Assembly: GCA_001599975.1 (NCBI GenBank)
Contig: BCIO01000002.1
Location: forward strand, 3,669,883 to 3,733,882
Reading direction: 5' to 3'
Origin: Cystobasidiopsis lactophilus
Taxonomy: Eukaryota > Basidiomycota > Agaricostilbomycetes > Agaricostilbales > Chionosphaeraceae
Length of the DNA: 64,000 nt
Position numbers and translations under genes: made by a program. The notes under the pieces were generated by a model. It did not search any database. It was not told where the DNA came from and was given only the letters and a program-made list of their open reading frames with translations. This document shows, piece by piece, positions 57,543 through 64,000 of this stretch; within the stretch, counting starts at the first letter, position 1; every line of letters begins with the position of its first letter.

Positions 57543-58114
57543 TGCGCAGATGTCGGCGGAGCGCTTTCAAGAGTGACACTCGCAGTGGCGAAGTCAAAAT
57601 CGCCAACGGGTCAATCGAAGGCGATTATAACTTTCAGAAGACTAGAATGTGTCCTCTTTAACAAACGGAACCAGCAAAACAGAGGCAAAGCAAGGAAAGG
57701 CAAAAGACAGGTCTGCCGCAGACGACGATCTCGGCGCTGCTGGTTCGTGAAAGCCTTTTCTGCCTTTGTGCTAGTCAGCAGTGCCAGTTACATGAATGAG
57801 CGCCGAATCGTCCTTGGACATCCGCCGCTGCCTGGCACAACCCTTTGGGTTTTTGCAACCGGACCAGCTCCAGCCGCCCGGTGTCTCCATCCCCAGCTGG
57901 CAGGCTGTTTGTCAAGCTCAAGGCGATTCTCATCTCCAATCTCAAGTCGAAAACATTGCAAGTCATTCAGAAAGTTCATGGATGGTTCCGTCATCGGAGG
58001 TGGCGACTTGACTTTGGAAGGTTCAAGATTTGCTCTCGCAACCTGAGTCAAAGATAGAAGCCACTCTGGTTGGTTTAATAGATCTGATGGCCGCTCTGAA
58101 GTTCTGAGCCGGAT
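57543..58114. other. Intergenic, divergent promoters of SH3 and MYND genes
   Basis: About 570 bp between two divergent starts. Open frames on both strands are short and show no family features. Confidence 0.4.
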
Positions 58115-59069
58115 ATGAGCTACCAGGCTCATTTTGCTGCTCATCATCTTCCCGATCTTGTGGCGGCTTGTCGCGCTTGGCCGGATTCCCGATCTCCGTA
58201 CTTTGTGCTGCTCCACTGCTTCATCGACAGACCAGTGAGCCCCATCTCTCACTCGTTTCACCCCGGCCAAATCGAATGAACTGTCGGGCAGCATCTGTCG
58301 CTATATGTTCGAACCCATCCAGCCGCAGGCGACATGGCCGCTTTCATGGTGGAAACGATTTCTTCTACACCACTTGAACGCTATAGGGTGAACCATTGGC
58401 GCTTTGTTTTGGGAACGAGGTGGCTTTCATCGCTTAATTTCCGACACAGGAGCAACCCGACGACATCTTGACACTCTTCACCTTATTGAGCTTCTTCATT
58501 GTTGTGGCGAACCAGTGCTTGGATGAAGGCATTTCTCACCCGAATTCAGCCCTCTTTTCGAGGAAGCTCGCTCCCGAGGCGCAAAAGGATATGTTTGATC
58601 GACTAGAAGCTTTTGGCCACCTCCTTTACGACAAGGTCAACGCCGCTGGATCAGCTGGGCACAACAATTTAGAGCAAAGGAGATGGCTCGCCACTTTCAA
58701 TGCGATGTTCGCCATCCTCAGCTGGTACCGGGACACTGATGGTGTTGCGCCTAACAGCATGCTTGGCGGTACGATTTGTGCTTCCCGTCTGATCAAGGGA
58801 AGATCCACTCAATCTGAATTGCGCAGCTATGGGTCAAATGATGCCGTGGAGTGTGTGCAACGCTATCGGCACAGGCTGCTGGCGCAAAGGCACTCAGCCC
58901 AACATGCCTCAATGCGCGTGGGTCAAGCTCTTGCTGTCCTTGTTGTCTCTATTTGGCCTCATGAGTTGCTTTCAGCCGATGCAAGGCTGTTCGCTATTGC
59001 GGGCCTGAGCATCAAAAGTCAGACTGGAAGGTCCACAAGCATGGTTGCGTAGCGATGGCTTGGGAGTAG
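58115..59069 (+). CDS. MYND zinc-finger protein (239 aa)
   Basis: Exons 58115-58234, 58292-58387, 58450-58768, 58827-58917 and 58976-59069 join into 239 codons, all phases agreeing. The N-terminal part is helical: MSYQAHFAAHHLPDLVAACR, YFVLLHCFIDRP, MAAFMVETISSTPLERYR and ILTLFTLLSFFIVVANQCLD. The C-terminus is a MYND zinc finger built over an intron: SVCNAIGTGC, PQCARCKAVRYCGPEHQKSD and WKVHKHGC. It has the C-x-x-C, C-x-x-x-C, H-x-x-x-C ligand order that normally binds proline-rich partners. It ends VAMAWE. Basidiomycetes often carry expanded sets of such proteins with unknown roles. Confidence 0.85.
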
Positions 59070-59644
59070 GCGAACTAGAATGAAACTAGAACAGGCCAAC
59101 AAACTACCCAAGTAGAGTGCAAAAAGACTCGCGCGGGCGCTTGACCACCATCACGGACCCTCTGCCACCACTGCCTGTGAAAGGTCTCGCGAGTTTAACT
59201 ATGAACGATCAAATCTCAGAGCGACAGCGGACGTCTTTTGCTGGATCGAGAAGCGCCACCACCATTGACAGCGCTGGCGAGCATAGCGCATTTGCTGATC
59301 AGCTCTTGCTAGTCAACCGACGCCGAGTCCCTGAAGCGCCGCGTTTGGTCGTCGTCGTCCCAGGTGGTTTAAAGCCCGTTCGACACGCCCTAGATCCCAC
59401 CTTCGTCCCAAACGGGACGCCTGACGAAGTCTGGTTGGCAAGGGCGCCCAACGCCATGCCGACAGCCGCCACGGGGGCAAGGCCCACATTCTCCAGGTCT
59501 TGGTGTAGGACGGCGGCGCTGTCCAAGATGGTAGATAGTCTCTGCTCCGCTTTCGTTTAAAGGTGTCGGAGCTGAGCACCAGTGGTTCTTGAACTCATGG
59601 CGCGTCGGCAGCCCGAGGGCCGAACGCCGGCAGATTGGCTCTTG
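59070..59644. other. Intergenic between convergent genes
   Basis: About 575 bp between the MYND gene stop and the RFT1 stop. A plus-strand open frame of 147 codons (59117-59560) is Pro/Arg/Ser-rich and has no family features; I do not call it a gene. Confidence 0.4.
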
Positions 59645-61332
59645 TCAAGCCGCCTTGGGGCGAACCAAGCTGCGAGCATGTGTAAACCACGCCCTCTCAG
59701 TGTATACCCTGGAGGGATTGGCCGATTCAGTACAATTTAGCCAACCCGTTCCCAAAATTTACTCACGCCACGGAAAGACATAAGAGGCCAACGACAGCGC
59801 CGCAGCCAAAGTGCTTGGCGAGGCCGTTCCAAGTGCCGTCGTCGAAGCTCTGACCCGAAGTAGTGACCACAAAGGCTGAGAAGCAGGCGGTGACCACGAG
59901 AACCAGCGATGGCCAGGCAGCCTTGCCAAAGGGCGAACCCATTTCTCTTGCAGCAAACCACTTGGCGATGTAATGGCTGCTCCAGCCGATGCGACAAGCC
60001 ATATTGACGATGTTGGCGAAGATGAGCCCCCTTGAGTGAAAGCCCAACGTGCGAGCGAAAACGTAGCAAGCGGCGACGTAGATCACACTCCATAGTCCCA
60101 TCCATCTGTTCATGCCTCCGATCTCCTCTTGAGGTATTGTGGCTTGCACAAATGCTTCCAGCACGCCGTTGATCCCAAGGAACGGCAGGAGATAGCAGTA
60201 GGTCTGGAGGATGGTGGGAGCCGACGACGCTGCCCATCTAGAGCCAAGAAGTATCTTGATGATGGCTGGAACATATGGCGGACAAAGACAGACCAACACG
60301 AGACCCAGCAAGAGGTGAGCATGAACAAGCGCCGCCAGAGCAGACCGAGCGTTGTCCACCGCAAACTTGTCTCCGCTGCTAGGCAATCGAGAAAACTGAA
60401 TACGAGACGCTTCTTCCACCGGCTGAAAGACGATCCTTGCAATCAACGACCCTAGAATTTCTTCAGTGATGCGGACTTAAACGGCCGACGGCACAGAGTC
60501 TTACCATAGTTGAGAGCCACAGCGTATCCTCCTTGATCGTCAATAGCGGCGAGACGGCTGACTGCCAGTTTGTCGCCTTCGGTGAGAAGCTGCTTGACAA
60601 GAGCTTGGCCCGACAAAGCCATCGCCAAGCTGAGCACAGGCTTGCTGTACGCTTGCAACGGCTGCATGAGGGGCCTGAGCAATTTCCACCGAGACATGAA
60701 GATTTGCATACTGATTGGATGGCCAATTCCAAAGAGCGCGACCGATGAAAGCGAACGGCCATTGTTACTGCATATGCAAGCTGGCCCACAGCGAACGCCA
60801 GCAGACCCGCACCGGGCAGAAGAAGCATCGAAGATAGCGTGATAGCTGATCTAAGGACGACGGCGCTGCCTTCGATGGCGACGCGCTGGCGAAAGTTCAT
60901 GCGCAGCTGGCCGTCCAGGAAGTACGGCTCCGAAACCAGCTCTGTGATGGCCGCCAGCCCATACAAGCCCAGTGAAAGACCAAAGTGGGATTGATCTACC
61001 ACGTCGACGTCTGCGCTGAAGGCATAGGCCGCTACCAAGGCGAACGTGATGGGCAGACCGGCGAAGAGAGGCAGCCAGCCGCTGTTGAAAAGGGCCTGCC
61101 TCAGATTCCGATCTTGCGGCACTTCCTGCCTTTGCATTGCTCCTCTCATCCCTTCGCGAGAGAAGAAGAGGATGGTGTTCAGCAGAAAGTCGAATTGGAT
61201 CGACGCTGTTCCGAAAGCCTTTGGCGTCGTCAAGCGCATGAGGACCTGGTTCATGCCGAAGGTGACCAGCCTGGATCCGAGCTGCAGCATCATGAGGTAA
61301 AGAGCGCCCGCTGCAGCCGACGGAGGCGCCAT
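59645..61332 (-). CDS. RFT1: RFT1-family ER membrane protein
   Basis: A multi-pass ER protein needed for lipid-linked oligosaccharide handling in N-glycosylation. Start 61332. N-terminal blocks: ALYLMMLQLGSRLVTFGMNQ, LTTPKAFGTASIQFDFLLNT and ILFFSREGMRGAMQRQE, the family's most conserved region. Then LVSEPYFLDGQLRMNFRQRV, KPVLSLAMALSGQALVKQLL, TEGDKLAVS, QGGYAVALNYG and, after an intron, RIVFQPVEEASRIQFSRL, LLPFLGINGVLEAFVQA and GLIFANIVNMACRIGWSSHY. A final small exon is supported by a GTGAGT donor after CLSV and an in-phase VYTERAWFTHARSLVRPKAA, ending at TGA 59645-59647. Without that exon the protein would stop at 59763. Confidence 0.9.
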
Positions 61333-61766
61333 TCTCGGCGCAGTGCGAGAGCTCAAGGCCGCTCGAGGGCAACAAGTTGGCTGCGGCTCTCCCAAGAGCG
61401 AACGGGGATTCAAATGAGAAGACCTGGGATCTTGGGATCCTGATGCAAGAGTATAGTACAAACAAGATAACATGAAGGAATAACGCGACCAAAAACAAAA
61501 CGACGACACTCCGAGCACCCACGTCAAAAGTCGTTTGCCACCCGAGCTGCTTCTCCCCTGCCCGAGGACCTTGACTTCAAAGTCCTAGCACGCTGGAGAG
61601 TATCTTCAACCGAGGCCTTTACTCCTTCTGCTCAATACAGTTGCTTTGCTGAGGTGAACAGCTTCCTGGCGTTCTTGTTCGAAGTGCCAACGCGAACCGA
61701 GCCTCCGCTGACTGTCCCAGAATGTCAAACCTCAATCGAACTGTTGTTGATGACGGTGTAACTGGT
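61333..61766. other. Intergenic upstream of RFT1
   Basis: About 430 bp between the RFT1 start and the stop of the next minus-strand gene. No gene supported. Confidence 0.4.
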
Positions 61767-62463
61767 TTAATCTGGCAAAGTGCGCCCAGCTCGCTGGATT
61801 GCCGCCTTGACCTTTCCCGAAATCCATTTGTCCTTCTGTGAAAATGCAAACCAAGTGTCAGTACTCTGGCACATGGCAGTGAGGCTGTGTCCCGAGTATA
61901 CTGGGCAACTCTGACGCCGACGAAGATCTCCCGCCCCTCACCAAGACTCGGGGGCACGCGCTGCTTCTGGCTAGAGTATCACCTCCTACCGGAAGAGCGA
62001 TGCCGCCTCCTCCTGATGAGAAGCGAAAGACCTTCGCGGTTCAGTGCCCCGGTGCTCGACTTTCGCCGAGCAGCAGAACTCGAAGGTGACGTGCAGCTCA
62101 ACCTCTATCTCGGCGGACCAAGGTAAAAGGGGGGACAAGCCCACTCGCTGGCCCCAGCGACGGATCGGCCAGTATACCCGGGACACGGACACTCACCTGC
62201 TGAGAACAGCGCGGGCCGTCGATGTCAGCCCCGAGCAGCTTATCGAGGGTCGAAAGGTGCTGGTCGTAGGCCGACCATGCGCTTTCGAAGTCAACGTTGG
62301 GATCTTGGTCGAGAACATAACGAGTGAAAGCGGCTGCCAGATTGCTGTACTTCGTTTTGTCTTGCCGAGCGAAGAAGTCCTTGACAAGTTGGTCCAAAGC
62401 TGAAGCCACGGGCGGTGAGGTCGGCGGCGCACTCGGGGCAGGAGGTTGAGACGACGAAGACAT
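61767..62463 (-). CDS. Small hypothetical protein
   Basis: Start 62463. Exon 1 codes a Pro/Ser-rich N-terminus, then helices: ALDQLVKDFFARQDKTKYSN, FTRYVLDQDPNVDFESAWSA and YDQHLSTLDKLLGADIDGPR, ending at a GTGAGT donor. The next exon reads IEVELHVTFEFCCSAKVE and SHQEEAASLF; the last, after a TTTTCACAG acceptor, reads KDKWISGKVKAAIQRAGRTL and stops at TAA 61767-61769. The middle junction near 61980-61900 is not resolved. The family is not recognised. It is short, hydrophilic and without signal or membrane segment. Confidence 0.5.
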
Positions 62464-63200
62464 CTCAGAAGCCAAGATCAGGAGAAGATGGATGTGACGG
62501 AGCAAGACAGAATGGGCGGTTAAAAGAGAGCGATTTCACAAGCCTCCAACGGCCCAGGCACCTGAAGTTTCTTTTTCGCGGGGCTCTGACTACGCATAGC
62601 GTGGAAATCCACGTGGAGAACAATAGTGCCAACGTCGACTCCTGGCCAACGGTGCCCAGCGCCCGGCGTTTGCACAAAGGGAAGCCTGATTGAATTTACC
62701 CGGCTGGACGAATCGGCAGCCCACAGAGACAATAAGATGTAAGCTTCAAAGTCGTGATACGTCAAAACAAAAGACGAGGGAGGGATAGGGTCAAAAGCAG
62801 CCAGCACGCCCAAGTGGCAAAGGCGATAGCCGCGGGCGGACCACCTTGGGAAGAAACGCTCTGGCTGCCCTCTTCAGACCAAACGGCGCACCTCCAGGAC
62901 AAATCACGCATGTCGCAAAGCAGCAACGAAGAAGAGACAAAGGGTCAAAGCCTTCAAACAAGCCCAATTGAAAAGCAGGAGCCCTGCATGAGCGGCCCAA
63001 GCAAGGAGGACCGGGACCGTTCGCAACCGCTTGCTTGCCGATTCTCCACCGCAGCCCATGTACAGAAGCGCAACGGACCCGGCAAGACAGAGGCAAGGCA
63101 AGGCGAATTTTGGGCACGCTGCTGCGGCTGCATGCGGGCAAGAAATTGAGTGCGCGTCACAGCGGAATGTTGTCGGAAGGGGACCGCATATTCCAAAAGC
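62464..63200. other. Intergenic
   Basis: Roughly 0.7 kb between the small hypothetical gene and the right-edge gene, whose 3' limit is uncertain. Open frames here have poor composition. A further exon of the right-edge gene could reach into this region. Confidence 0.35.
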
Positions 63201-63377
63201 TGCTGAAGGTATAGAATGCAAGTGGTACAGGATGGCTGCGATCTATCAACACAAAAGCAATGGCAAGTGGTCATGCCGCTGCACTTGCTGCCGCTGCTGC
63301 TGTTCCAAACGTCCGCCTGACCGCCGAAAGCGCGAACATGAGCACGTTGGTGAATTCATGGAGTTAGGACCAGATGC

Positions 63378-64000
63378 TCACCGATTGAGCAGCAGACCTT
63401 TGAGCGCCCTGACTTCCGACTTGCATGAGCCGACCAGGTCGTGGACTGGGTTAATCACTTTGGGCTGGGCTGGGTCTTGGCGGGAGTCAAAGTTGGCGGA
63501 GTAGTGGGCGGACATGAAAGACGAGGAGCGGATGGACTGGGTGGAGACGTAACTGGAGAAGAGCTCCAGAGCTGTTTGACCCAACCATTTCAGTCCTGTT
63601 CGCAATCTGACTGGTGGGAGGGAGACAAACAAGATGCATAGTCAGTGACAAGAGGTGCGGGAGTGGACAGAGAGTCGAGCTCGGCCTTGATCTCTGAGAA
63701 CTGGGAGGGGAGCTTGTGGATCGAAGGCCCTTCGTTCTCAGGCTCGGCCAGAGCCACTTTGTTCTCTTCCACCGCCGGTTTCGCCTCTATTAGCCGGTCC
63801 GTCAAGCGAGAGTACAGGGTCGAGTGCGACTGGGCCAAAAGCCCGAGGATGCGTTTTGACTGGAGAAGCCGGGGCAGGAACCAGCTCTGTGAAACCCGTC
63901 ACTGCCAAGTCATCAGACCTTGCAGGGTAACAAGCACCCACCTGGTAGATGTAGTAGATCAAGGCAGAGACGGAGCCGCCGTAGACCAAGAGCCAGGCGA
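63378..64000 (-). CDS. Partial membrane protein, possibly peroxin-14-like
   Basis: The gene enters from the right edge on the minus strand. Readable parts: a membrane helix VYGGSVSALIYYIYQ, then after an intron SWFLPRLLQSKRILGLLAQS, STLYSRLTDRLIEAKPAVEE and FSEIKAELDSLSTPAP. A further exon reads VINPVHDLVGSCKSEVRALK and GLLLNR, ending near 63378 at a GTGAGC donor. A helix followed by a Pro-Arg-Leu turn and a coiled coil resembles PEX14 (peroxisome docking) past its N-terminal domain, but that domain lies outside the window. The true 3' end is not fixed; an exon from about 63240 leftward is possible. Confidence 0.45.

Noticed and set aside
1-64000. tRNA genes, rRNA, transposons, virus-like elements
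   Set aside because: I looked for T-arm-like GTTCGA contexts, terminal repeats, and reverse transcriptase or transposase motifs, and found none I could support.

Overview
The window is nuclear DNA of a fungus, most likely a basidiomycete; I cannot name the species. Genes are densely packed on both strands. Most are broken by several very short introns (about 35-115 nt, GT..AG, often GTGAGT/GTGCGT donors), and several have tiny coding exons of 6-25 nt. The gene content fits a fungal chromosome: a PA-TM-RING protein, a GPI-anchored GH76 mannosidase, a MYND protein, a basidiomycete-type kinase-like protein, RFT1, TYW1, NOSIP, CYP40, eIF3i and the large primase subunit. I found no rRNA, convincing tRNA, CRISPR array, transposase or reverse transcriptase.

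Left part (1-10 kb): the 3' end of an unidentified gene. Then comes the most unusual locus, three tandem same-strand copies (A, B, C) of an unrecognised gene family at 1560-2697, 4351-5499 and 5864-6938. I could reconstruct every exon of all three, with matching intron positions and phases. A small cysteine-rich secreted protein gene (3667-3912) lies between A and B. A cluster of palindromic repeats (7092-7397) follows copy C, ahead of a convergent hypothetical gene (7639-9836, minus).

11-22 kb: an unidentified plus-strand gene; a run of minus-strand genes (helical protein with a possible mitochondrial presequence, PRI2, a kinase-like protein with a degenerate catalytic loop, a secreted glycoprotein); then an intronless gene and a prephenate-dehydratase-like gene with altered signature motifs.

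22.7-35 kb: PA-TM-RING E3 ligase and a single-pass membrane protein (plus), convergent with a DFG5/DCW1-type GH76 enzyme, TYW1 and a CHK/APH-fold kinase (minus), then a ferroportin-family transporter (plus). About 2.9 kb without a clear gene follows (35.2-38.1 kb), with some coding-like patches.

38-48 kb: small coiled-coil protein (plus), then minus-strand genes: secreted protein, F-box protein, NOSIP, a 166-aa hypothetical, CYP40 and a V-ATPase subunit f/RNase K-like membrane protein. Three long G runs lie just upstream of the 166-aa gene.

48-64 kb: MFS drug-type transporter, eIF3i, mitochondrial NAD+-type carrier and hexapeptide O-acetyltransferase (all plus), SH3 protein (minus), MYND protein (plus), RFT1, a small hypothetical and a partial peroxin-14-like gene (all minus). 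Most of these are single-copy housekeeping genes without a shared pathway. Loose themes are the cell surface (GH76, RFT1, secreted proteins) and ubiquitin/protein quality control (RING, F-box, NOSIP, CYP40). Exon boundaries were worked out by eye from frame, splice sites and family resemblance; no alignment or transcript evidence was available.
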